Source: Alistipes sp. UBA928
GTDB taxonomy: Bacteria > Bacteroidota > Bacteroidia > Bacteroidales > Rikenellaceae
NCBI GenBank assembly: GCA_002293665.1
Contig: DBDQ01000029.1
Span: 1 to 5,722, forward strand
DNA: 5,722 bases
Direction: 5' to 3'
A program made the translations under genes and the position numbers. The number at the start of each line of letters is the position of its first letter. The first letter of the stretch is position 1. The notes beneath the pieces are model-generated. The model was not told the DNA's origin and made no database searches. It saw only the letters and a list, made by a program, of their open reading frames with translations. Shown here one piece after another: positions 1-5,722 of the stretch.

Positions 1-655
1 GGTCGACATGCTCGAGGTGGGCATTCCCTTCTCCGACCCCATGGCCGACGGCCCCGTGATCCAGCACAGCGGCACGGTGGCACTGGAGGGTGGCATGACC
101 CTTCGCAAACTTTTCGCACAATTAGAGGGAATCCGCGCCGCCGGGATCGACCTGCCGCTCGTGGCGATGGGCTACCTCAACCCCGTGATGCAGTACGGCA
201 TCGAGGAGTTCTGCGCAAGCTGCGCGGCGGTGGGCATCGACGGAGTGATAATCCCCGACCTGCCGTTCGCCGACTATCTGCGCGACGTGCGACCCGCCAT
301 CGAGCGCCACGGCCTGCACTTCATCACGCTCATCACGCCCGAGACCTCCGACGAGCGCATCCGCACGATCGACGCCTCGACTTCGGGCTTCATTTACATG
401 GTGTCGACCGCCTCCACGACGGGCGCGCGCGACTCCTTCGACGAACGCACGCTCGACTATTTCCGCCGCGTCGACGGCATGGGGCTGCGCAATCCGCGCA
501 TGATAGGTTTCGGGATTTCCAACCGCGCCACCTTCGAGGCGGCCACACGCCACGCCTCGGGAGCGATCATCGGCAGCGCCTTCATCCGCCTCGTGGGCGA
601 GAGCGCCACGATCGAAGAGGCCGCCACCCGGCTGATCGAGAAAATCTCGGGCTGA
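1..655 (+). CDS. trpA: Tryptophan synthase alpha subunit TrpA (5' end cut by window edge)
   Basis: TrpA cleaves indole-3-glycerol phosphate to indole and glyceraldehyde 3-phosphate in the cytoplasm and channels indole to TrpB, the last step of tryptophan synthesis. The frame is already open at base 2 (Val-Asp) before the first in-window ATG at 8, so that ATG is internal: it lies in the family motif LEVGIPFSDPMADGP. By alignment from memory with the 268-residue E. coli protein, roughly 46 N-terminal residues lie outside the window. Counting from the ATG at 8, the catalytic Glu (E. coli Glu49) is residue 3 and the catalytic Asp (Glu49+11, i.e. Asp60) is residue 14. GFGIS (167-171) and GAIIGSAF (185-192) form the phosphate-binding end of the TIM barrel. 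The loop reads STASTTGA where E. coli has SRAGVTGA, a variable position. It is probably the last gene of a trp operon lying to the left (inference). It converges on thiC with no spacer. Confidence 0.96.
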   Translation, partial: VDMLEVGIPFSDPMADGPVIQHSGTVALEGGMTLRKLFAQLEGIRAAGIDLPLVAMGYLNPVMQYGIEEFCASCAAVGIDGVIIPDLPFADYLRDVRPAIERHGLHFITLITPETSDERIRTIDASTSGFIYMVSTASTTGARDSFDERTLDYFRRVDGMGLRNPRMIGFGISNRATFEAATRHASGAIIGSAFIRLVGESATIEEAATRLIEKISG

Positions 656-2344
656 TCACTCGGCTGCGCAATCGCGCAACTGATGGGTGAGCTTCATGGC
701 GCAGAAGTTGGGGCCGCACATGGTGCAGTGGTCGCTCTCGTCGCCTAAGCGCCCCGCCTTGTAATACTCAAGAGCACGCTCGGGATCGAGCGACAGATTG
801 AACTGGTCTCTCCAGCGGAAGTCGAACCGGGCACGGCTCAGGGCGTCATCGCGAACTTGCGCACCGGGGTGCCCTTTGGCAACGTCGGCGGCGTGTGCGG
901 CAATCTTGTAGGCCACCACCCCGGCGCGCACATCCTCGCCGTCGGGCAGCGCGAGATGCTCCTTGGGAGTGACGTAGCATATCATCGCCGTGCCGCCCCA
1001 CGCGATTTGGGCGGCACCTATGGCCGACGTTATGTGGTCGTATCCGGGAGCGATATCTGTCACCAAGGGGCCGAGGGTGTAAAACGGCGCGCCGTGGCAC
1101 TGCGCGAGTTCGGCCTCCATGTTGGCGCCTATCTTGTGCATAGGCACATGTCCAGGCCCCTCGATGAGCACTCCCACTCCATACTCCCACGCAATAAGCG
1201 TAAGTTCGCCCAGCACCGAAAGCTCGGCCATCTGCGCGGCATCGTTGGCATCGGCGATCGAGCCGGGCCGCAGACCGTCGCCCAGCGACACGGCCACGTC
1301 GTAGCGCGCCAATATCTCGCATATCTCGCGAAAACGGGTGTAGAACAGGTTCTCGGCACCATGCACCGTCATCCAGTTGGCAATGATCGACCCTCCGCGC
1401 GACACTATGCCCGTCACCCGCCCAGCCGTCAGAGGCAGGTGAGCCCTGAGCAACCCCGCATGTATTGTAAAATAATCGACCCCCTGTTCGCACTGCTCTA
1501 TGAGGGTGTCGCGGTAAATCTCCCATGTCAGGTCGGCAATGCGTCCGTCGACCTTCTCTAAAGCCTGGTAGAGCGGCACCGTGCCTACGGGAACGGGGGT
1601 GTTACGCACTATCCACTCGCGCGTTTCGTGAATATTGTCGCCCGTAGAAAGATCCATCAGAGTGTCGCCGCCCCACTTGCAGCTTCGGATCGCCTTCTCC
1701 ACCTCCTCGTCGATGCCCGACGAGAGGGCCGAGTTGCCAATGTTGGTGTTGATCTTCACGAGAAACTTCGAGCCAATTATCATCGGTTCGGCCTCGGGAT
1801 GGTTGATGTTTGCGGGTAGCACGGCGCGCCCGGCGGCGATCTCGTCGCGCACGAACTCGGGGGTTATGTGTGTCTCTATGCCGAGCTCTTCGTTTTGCAG
1901 GTTCTCGCGAATCGCCACATACTCCATCTCGGGGGTCACGATCCCGCGACGAGCATAGGCCATCTGCGTTATCGCCACCCCTTCGCGCGCACGCCGCGGA
2001 AGGTTTGCGACGGGAAAACGAATCGCATCGAGCGACGAATCGGCAAGCCGAGCGCGGCAGTACTCCGACGAAAACTCGCCCAACTGCTCGGTGTCGCCCC
2101 TCCGCTCGATCCACTCGGAGCGTAGCCGCCCGAGTCCGCGCGTAATGTCGACCTCCACGGCTGGATCGGAGTATGGCCCGCTGGTGTCGTACACCATCAC
2201 GGATGCGTTTTTCGTCACCTCGCCAGTCGCCGAAACGGTATCGGTAAGTGCCACGCGCCGCATTGCGACGCCGATTTCGTGAATCTTCCCGCCGACGTAC
2301 ATCTTCTCCGACGAGGGGTATGTTATTTTGTGTACTCTCTTCAT
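656..2344 (-). CDS. thiC: Phosphomethylpyrimidine synthase ThiC (radical SAM, complete)
   Basis: ThiC rearranges aminoimidazole ribotide to hydroxymethylpyrimidine phosphate, the pyrimidine branch of thiamine synthesis, using S-adenosylmethionine and a [4Fe-4S] cluster. The 562 residues are about 70 fewer than in E. coli ThiC (631), as in other Bacteroidota. Residues matching the E. coli sites are all present: Asn201, Met230, Tyr259, His295, the SRG motif 315-317, DGLR 356-359, Glu395 and Tyr422 for substrate, and His399 and His463 for the metal. The C-terminal cluster motif is Cys540-X2-Cys543-X4-Cys548. The ATG at 2344 is chosen because the protein begins like relatives (ITYPSSEKMYVGG follows at once) and a -7 box lies 19 bp upstream. 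No Shine-Dalgarno is evident. The gene stands alone, with no thiS, thiE, thiG or thiH beside it in the window. It is intact, with no frameshift or missing catalytic residue. Confidence 0.98.
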   Translation of the reverse strand: MKRVHKITYPSSEKMYVGGKIHEIGVAMRRVALTDTVSATGEVTKNASVMVYDTSGPYSDPAVEVDITRGLGRLRSEWIERRGDTEQLGEFSSEYCRARLADSSLDAIRFPVANLPRRAREGVAITQMAYARRGIVTPEMEYVAIRENLQNEELGIETHITPEFVRDEIAAGRAVLPANINHPEAEPMIIGSKFLVKINTNIGNSALSSGIDEEVEKAIRSCKWGGDTLMDLSTGDNIHETREWIVRNTPVPVGTVPLYQALEKVDGRIADLTWEIYRDTLIEQCEQGVDYFTIHAGLLRAHLPLTAGRVTGIVSRGGSIIANWMTVHGAENLFYTRFREICEILARYDVAVSLGDGLRPGSIADANDAAQMAELSVLGELTLIAWEYGVGVLIEGPGHVPMHKIGANMEAELAQCHGAPFYTLGPLVTDIAPGYDHITSAIGAAQIAWGGTAMICYVTPKEHLALPDGEDVRAGVVAYKIAAHAADVAKGHPGAQVRDDALSRARFDFRWRDQFNLSLDPERALEYYKAGRLGDESDHCTMCGPNFCAMKLTHQLRDCAAE

Positions 2345-2363
2345 GGTTTCCTCGGTTGGAGGG

Positions 2364-2371
2364 CAAAGATA
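2364..2371 (-). promoter_or_regulatory. Bacteroidota-type -7 promoter box for thiC
   Basis: On the minus strand this reads TATCTTTG, a full match to the Bacteroidota sigma-factor -7 consensus TAnnTTTG. It lies 19 bp upstream of the thiC ATG. With a start point about 6-8 bp downstream, the 5' leader would be only about 12-15 nt, too short for a riboswitch. No convincing -33 TTTG is visible. The place where it would fall is inside the inverted repeat at 2382-2411. Confidence 0.65.
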
Positions 2372-2381
2372 AGGTTTTTTT

Positions 2382-2411
2382 GTCCGATCGCGATAAATTA
2401 TCGCTTCGGAC
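2382..2411. repeat. 30-bp imperfect inverted repeat, candidate operator
   Basis: The left arm is GTCCGA (2382-2387), then TC, then GCGATAA (2390-2396). One central A (2397) follows, then TTATCGC (2398-2404), T, and TCGGAC (2406-2411). Thirteen base pairs match across the dyad, interrupted only by a 2-versus-1 base bulge. It lies upstream of both -7 boxes, covering the expected -33 region of thiC and abutting that of the GH43 gene. It is therefore outside both predicted transcripts and is best read as a protein-binding site on DNA. No T-run follows it in either direction, which argues against a terminator. The function is inferred from position and symmetry only; the binding protein is unknown. 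Confidence 0.6.
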
Positions 2412-2434
2412 GCAGGCCGGTTCGAAAAAAATAC

Positions 2435-2442
2435 TAATTTTG
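2435..2442 (+). promoter_or_regulatory. Bacteroidota-type -7 promoter box for the GH43-GH9 pair
   Basis: The sequence TAATTTTG matches TAnnTTTG fully and lies 36 bp upstream of the ATG at 2479, predicting a leader of about 30 nt. An A-run (2425-2431) lies just upstream of it. No clear -33 TTTG is seen. The box lies downstream of the farthest possible upstream start at 2248, which supports the ATG at 2479 as the real start. Confidence 0.6.
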
Positions 2443-2478
2443 TCCCAAATGCTCTTTCGCCTAACCAGTTTCCGTCTC

Positions 2479-4194
2479 ATGAAAAAAACAATAGCTATGG
2501 TTGCCTCCCTCGTTACCGCCGCCACCGCGGTGAGTGCCGCCCCCAACCGCGCCGTATTCGACCACTTTGAGTACACGGGCAACGACGCCCGTTTCACCGT
2601 CGCGTTCGACCCCGCGAAGCAATATCTGAACCCCATCGTGGCCGGTTTCTGGCCCGACCCGAGCATCTGCCGCAAGGGCGATGACTTTTATCTCGTCAAC
2701 TCGTCGTTCGGCTACTTCCCCGGAGTGCCCATCTTCCACAGCCGCGACCTGGTGAACTGGACTCCGCTGGGCCACGTTTTGAACCGCCCCTCGCAGCTCG
2801 ACCTCACCGGTCTTCGCCACTCGCGCGGTATCTACGCCCCGGCCATAGAATACAACCCCCACAACGACACCTTCTATATGATCACCACGAGCACCGACGG
2901 CGTGTGGAACTTTCTGGTGAAGACCAAAGACCCTCATTCGGGTGTGTGGAGTGACCCGATCCTGCTGCCCGAGGTGTTCGACATCGACCCGTCGATGTTT
3001 TTCGACGACGACGGCCGTGCGTGGATCGTCCACCGCACCGACCCGCCCCTGCTGCGCTTTCCCAACCACAAGCAGATCGTGCTGCGCGAGTACGACACCG
3101 AGCGCGACTGCACCATAGGGCCGCAGATAGTACTCGTAGAGGAGAGCCTCTCCTGGCTGCCGCGCCCGCAATACATCGAGGGACCGCACATATATAAGAT
3201 AAACGGCCGCTACCACCTCATAGCCGCCGAGGGTGGTACTTGGGAGCAGCACGCCGAGGTTGCGCTCACGGCGGACAATGTCCGCGGGCCTTACAAGTCA
3301 AATCCTGTTAACCCTATACTGACCCAGCGCGACCTGCCCGAGGCGCGACCCGACAAGGTCACCACCACGGGCCACCTCGATTTCATTCAGGACGCCCGCG
3401 GCGAGTGGTGGGGAGTTTTCCTCGCATGCCGTCCCTACGAGGGCGACTTCTACAACACGGGGCGCGAAACTTTCCTGTTGCCCGTCGAGTGGAAGGACGG
3501 CTACCCGGTGGTGCTCGAAAAGGAACGCGCCGTGCCGACCGTGGTGAACAAAAACGAGCTCTATCCCGGCACAGGCTATCCATACCTGACGGGCAACTTC
3601 ACATGGAGGGACGAATTCGACGCCCCGAGGCTCGACTACGAGTGGATGTTCATCCGCACGCCCCGGGGCGAGTGGTGGCGCCAGAGCGGAGGCAAAATGA
3701 CGATCGACGCACTGCCCCGCTCAATCTACACCCTCGACAACCCCGCCTATCTGGGCCGCCGCCAGCAGCATCAGGTATTCGAAGCAACTACGAGCCTCGA
3801 ATTCTCGCCCGCGAACAGCGCCCAGCTTGCCGGCATGGCCTATTTCCAAAACGAGCGCTTCTGTTTCGTGTTCGGCAAAACGGTAGTCGACGGTAAGGTC
3901 TCCGTGGTGCTCGACCGCACCGAGAACGGGGTGACGAAACGCATCGCCGTGGTGCCCCTGCCCGAGAGGGAGGCTGACGTGCCGCTCCGGATGCGCATCT
4001 CGGTCGACAAAGGCACCGGATCGTTCTCCTTCGCCTGCCCCCACCACGCCGGGGGCACGTGGCACACCGTGGCCGAAGGAGTCGACGTGAAAAACCTGAG
4101 CACCCACACCGCCGGGGGATTCGTGGGGGCCACCGTGGGCATGTACGCCACCTGCACCTCCATTCCGCCGCTGCCCGAAATAGTCGAGCGATAA
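2479..4194 (+). CDS. Secreted GH43 glycosidase, beta-xylosidase / alpha-L-arabinofuranosidase type
   Basis: The 571-residue protein probably removes xylose or arabinose from hemicellulose oligosaccharides in the periplasm. Residues 1-20 form a Sec signal peptide (MKKT start, hydrophobic core, VSA before the cut) with no lipobox Cys. A GH43 five-bladed propeller spans about 50-355. The three expected acidic residues are visible: Asp60 in WPDPS (base), Asp170 in DIDPS (pKa modulator) and Glu234 in YIEGPH (acid). His299 in TGHLDF is the conserved central-channel histidine. Residues about 373-565 form the GH43 C-terminal beta-sandwich found in XynB-like enzymes, with the signature LGRRQQH at 425-431. 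The frame stays open back to 2248 inside thiC, but those 77 codons precede both promoter and signal peptide and are rejected. It probably leads an operon with the GH9 gene 31 bp downstream. The family is certain; the exact sugar specificity cannot be read from sequence alone. Confidence 0.93.
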   Translation: MKKTIAMVASLVTAATAVSAAPNRAVFDHFEYTGNDARFTVAFDPAKQYLNPIVAGFWPDPSICRKGDDFYLVNSSFGYFPGVPIFHSRDLVNWTPLGHVLNRPSQLDLTGLRHSRGIYAPAIEYNPHNDTFYMITTSTDGVWNFLVKTKDPHSGVWSDPILLPEVFDIDPSMFFDDDGRAWIVHRTDPPLLRFPNHKQIVLREYDTERDCTIGPQIVLVEESLSWLPRPQYIEGPHIYKINGRYHLIAAEGGTWEQHAEVALTADNVRGPYKSNPVNPILTQRDLPEARPDKVTTTGHLDFIQDARGEWWGVFLACRPYEGDFYNTGRETFLLPVEWKDGYPVVLEKERAVPTVVNKNELYPGTGYPYLTGNFTWRDEFDAPRLDYEWMFIRTPRGEWWRQSGGKMTIDALPRSIYTLDNPAYLGRRQQHQVFEATTSLEFSPANSAQLAGMAYFQNERFCFVFGKTVVDGKVSVVLDRTENGVTKRIAVVPLPEREADVPLRMRISVDKGTGSFSFACPHHAGGTWHTVAEGVDVKNLSTHTAGGFVGATVGMYATCTSIPPLPEIVER

Positions 4195-4225
4195 ACCGCA
4201 GTATACTTTTAAAACTATTATGATT
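4195..4225 (+). other. Short A/T-rich gap between GH43 and GH9 genes
   Basis: This 31-bp spacer contains no hairpin or T-run, so co-transcription of the two glycosidase genes is likely. TACTTTTA at 4204-4211 matches seven of eight positions of the -7 consensus TAnnTTTG, but sits only 14 bp before the ATG at 4226 and is a weak promoter candidate at best. The A/T-rich stretch before the start is typical of Bacteroidota translation starts that lack a Shine-Dalgarno sequence. Confidence 0.4.
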
Positions 4226-5722
4226 ATGAAGAAATTTCTCCCCGCAGCGGCGACGGTCGTATCGCTCGTATTGTTTTCATCGGCATGGCTGTCGTCATGC
4301 ACCTCATCATCATCATCTTCCGGCGGCGACTCAGGCGAGCTCAGGGTCAACAGCCTCGGCTACTTCGAGCGGCATGGCCTCAATGTACTCGTGTTCAGCA
4401 ACCCCTACACTGGCGGCTTCAACGACGAGAAGAACTCGGGCATCGAGTTGATCCACCACGGCGTGCGCACCCTCACGGGCGGCGCGGTGAGGCTGTCGAA
4501 CACTCCCGAGCAGTGGGACCTCGTGCCCCAGATGACCGAAAGGGTGGTCGACTCGCTTAACAACACCATCACGGTGACGCTCGCCTACCCCGACTACGAT
4601 TTCGAATCGAAAGTCACCGTCACCGGTAAGGGCCCGGCCGTGGAGATCTCCGTCCACCTCGACAAACCCGTTCCCGCGGCACTTGTCGGCGCAGCCGGGT
4701 TCAACCTCGAGTTCCTGCCGTCGCAGTACTGGAACAAAACCTACCTGATGGACGGGCGCAACGGGCTGATCCCGCGCTACGCGGCAAGCGCCACCGTCAC
4801 CCGCCCCGAAAGCGAACAGGTTAGACAGTACAAGGGCTACCACACCCACGACAACCGCGGTACGGGACGCTTCATCGACCCGCTGCCGCTCGACACCGGC
4901 CGGTCGATCGTAATGGCCTCCGACGATCCCGAAAGATTGGTGAAAGTCTCCTCGGCCGATGCCGACCTGGCGCTCTACGACGGCCGCATGATGGCCCAGA
5001 ACGGCTGGTTCGTGGTTCGCAGTCTGCTGCCCGAGGGCAAAACGGGCAAGGTGCTGACCTGGACCCTCGAGGGTAACGTGATCGACAACTGGCTGCGCGA
5101 GCCCAATATCGGTTTCTCGCAGGTGGGCTACCTGCCGACCCAAAGCAAGGTGTCGGTGATCGAGCTCGACAAACTCGACAAACCTCTCTCGAAGGCGTCG
5201 ATCTGGAAGGTGGGCGAAGCGGGCAAATCCTCCGAAGTGTTCAGCGGCCCGATCACCTCGTGGGGCGACTACTACAAGTACCACTACGTGAAGTTCGACT
5301 TCAGCGCGGTGACCGACCCCGGCGTCTATTTTATCAAATACGGCGACCTGGCCACGAACCACTTCATCATCGGCGACAACGTGTACGACAAAATCACCGA
5401 TGCCACGAGCGACATCTGGATTCCGATCCACATGAACCACATGTTCGTCAACGAAGCCTACCGCGTGTGGCACGGTGAGCCCTTCAAGGAGGGCTACCTT
5501 CAGGCTCCGGCCCCGACCGACCACTTCGACGGACACCGCCAGGGCCCTACCACCGACACCCGTTTCCGTAATCTGGAACACATCCCGGGCCTCAACGTGG
5601 GCGGTTTCTTCGACGCCGGCGACTTCGACATCGAAACCGGTTCGAACATCGGCGTGGTGCAGAACTTCGTCCAGACCTGGGAGTACTTCAAACCCCAACG
5701 CGACCAGACCTTCGTGAGCCAG
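4226..5722 (+). CDS. GH9-family glycoside hydrolase lipoprotein (3' end cut by window edge)
   Basis: The frame is open without a stop for 499 codons to the window end. Residues 1-24 form a lipoprotein signal ending in the lipobox LSSC, with Cys25 as the lipidated residue, followed by six serines and a Gly/Ser linker. Residues about 36-290 are a beta-rich region I cannot assign. From Gln299 (QVGYLP) to about 380 is the Ig-like domain that precedes many GH9 cellulases. The GH9 catalytic domain then starts; Asp463 and Asp466 in FFDAGDF match the DAGD motif that supplies the catalytic base. The catalytic acid Glu and most of the (alpha/alpha)6 barrel, probably some 350-400 residues, lie beyond the window. 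Likely role: membrane-anchored endo-acting beta-glucanase or related activity on plant glycan, partnered with the upstream GH43 enzyme. GH9 also includes non-cellulase activities, so the substrate is open. An ATG at 4220 would add two residues (Met-Ile); 4226 is preferred for its MKK start. Confidence 0.88.
   Translation, partial: MKKFLPAAATVVSLVLFSSAWLSSCTSSSSSSGGDSGELRVNSLGYFERHGLNVLVFSNPYTGGFNDEKNSGIELIHHGVRTLTGGAVRLSNTPEQWDLVPQMTERVVDSLNNTITVTLAYPDYDFESKVTVTGKGPAVEISVHLDKPVPAALVGAAGFNLEFLPSQYWNKTYLMDGRNGLIPRYAASATVTRPESEQVRQYKGYHTHDNRGTGRFIDPLPLDTGRSIVMASDDPERLVKVSSADADLALYDGRMMAQNGWFVVRSLLPEGKTGKVLTWTLEGNVIDNWLREPNIGFSQVGYLPTQSKVSVIELDKLDKPLSKASIWKVGEAGKSSEVFSGPITSWGDYYKYHYVKFDFSAVTDPGVYFIKYGDLATNHFIIGDNVYDKITDATSDIWIPIHMNHMFVNEAYRVWHGEPFKEGYLQAPAPTDHFDGHRQGPTTDTRFRNLEHIPGLNVGGFFDAGDFDIETGSNIGVVQNFVQTWEYFKPQRDQTFVSQ
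4304..4315 (+). repeat. (TCA)4 microsatellite encoding part of a polyserine linker
   Basis: Four tandem TCA codons, followed by TCT and TCC, encode Ser27-Ser32 just after the lipidated Cys25 of the GH9 protein. Gain or loss of a unit would change linker length without shifting frame, so this is not an on/off phase switch. The tract probably acts as a flexible tether between membrane and enzyme. Confidence 0.6.

Noticed and set aside
8..10. ATG at 8 as the true start of trpA.
   Set aside because: It falls inside the conserved active-site strand, two residues before the catalytic Glu. The frame is open to the window edge, so the gene is simply cut by the edge.
2382..2411. Inverted repeat as an intrinsic terminator.
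   Set aside because: The T-run lies before the hairpin on the plus strand and appears as an A-run after it on the minus strand, so the polarity is wrong in both directions. No gene ends there either.
2248..2478. Upstream in-frame extension of the GH43 gene, starting inside thiC.
   Set aside because: It would put 77 Arg/Ser-rich residues ahead of a good signal peptide and would start upstream of the -7 box at 2435-2442. It overlaps the start of thiC and the inverted repeat.
1602..2675. Minus-strand open frame of 357 codons overlapping thiC and the start of the GH43 gene.
   Set aside because: It is an out-of-frame shadow of thiC with Arg-rich low-information sequence. Confirmed thiC residues lie in the other frame.
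2461..3252. Minus-strand open frame of 263 codons antisense to the GH43 gene.
   Set aside because: It lies opposite the GH43 catalytic residues and has a Val/Gly/Arg-rich composition with no domain or promoter.
4204..4211. TACTTTTA as a separate promoter for the GH9 gene.
   Set aside because: It lacks the final G of the consensus and would leave almost no leader before the ATG. Co-transcription with GH43 is simpler.
4331..5698. Long open reading frame on the minus strand (455 codons) antisense to the GH9 gene.
   Set aside because: The plus strand encodes a clear lipoprotein signal, Ig-like domain and GH9 motif over the same bases. The minus-strand product is rich in His, Val and Glu with no recognisable motif, as expected when GC-rich codons are read backwards.

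Overview
The window looks like chromosomal DNA of a GC-rich member of the Bacteroidota, with Rikenellaceae/Alistipes-like as the best guess. Four things point there. Both divergent promoters carry the Bacteroidota -7 motif TAnnTTTG. Start codons lack Shine-Dalgarno sequences and sit in short A/T-rich leaders. ThiC is the short (562-residue) type I associate with Bacteroides relatives. Two secreted polysaccharide-degrading enzymes lie side by side. The genus is inference; the phylum is fairly secure. I see no insertion sequences, CRISPR arrays, tRNA or rRNA genes, or phage genes.

Layout, left to right. The 3' four-fifths of trpA (tryptophan synthase alpha subunit, + strand) enters from the left edge and ends at 655. 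Its stop codon directly abuts the stop codon of thiC, which runs on the opposite strand (2344 to 656) and encodes a complete phosphomethylpyrimidine synthase with all recognisable metal- and substrate-binding residues. A 134-bp divergent intergenic region (2345-2478) holds a -7 promoter box facing each way and, between them, a 30-bp imperfect inverted repeat placed like an operator. To the right, a two-gene carbohydrate cluster reads rightwards. The first gene encodes a secreted family 43 glycoside hydrolase (beta-xylosidase/arabinofuranosidase type, with the typical C-terminal beta-sandwich). After a 31-bp gap comes a lipoprotein glycoside hydrolase of family 9, which has an unusually long N-terminal region and runs off the right edge just after its catalytic DAGD motif.

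How the parts work together. The left half is housekeeping biosynthesis: tryptophan, and the thiamine pyrimidine moiety. The right half is accessory glycan breakdown. The GH43 enzyme probably trims xylose or arabinose from oligosaccharides in the periplasm. The membrane-tethered GH9 enzyme probably cleaves a beta-glucan-type backbone. Plant hemicellulose such as xylan or xyloglucan is a reasonable but unproven substrate. No SusC/SusD pair or regulator gene lies inside the window. There is no system here that I would call wholly novel. The points most worth a second look are the operator-like inverted repeat shared by thiC and the glycosidase operon, the lack of a TPP riboswitch before thiC, and the unassigned N-terminal region of the GH9 protein.
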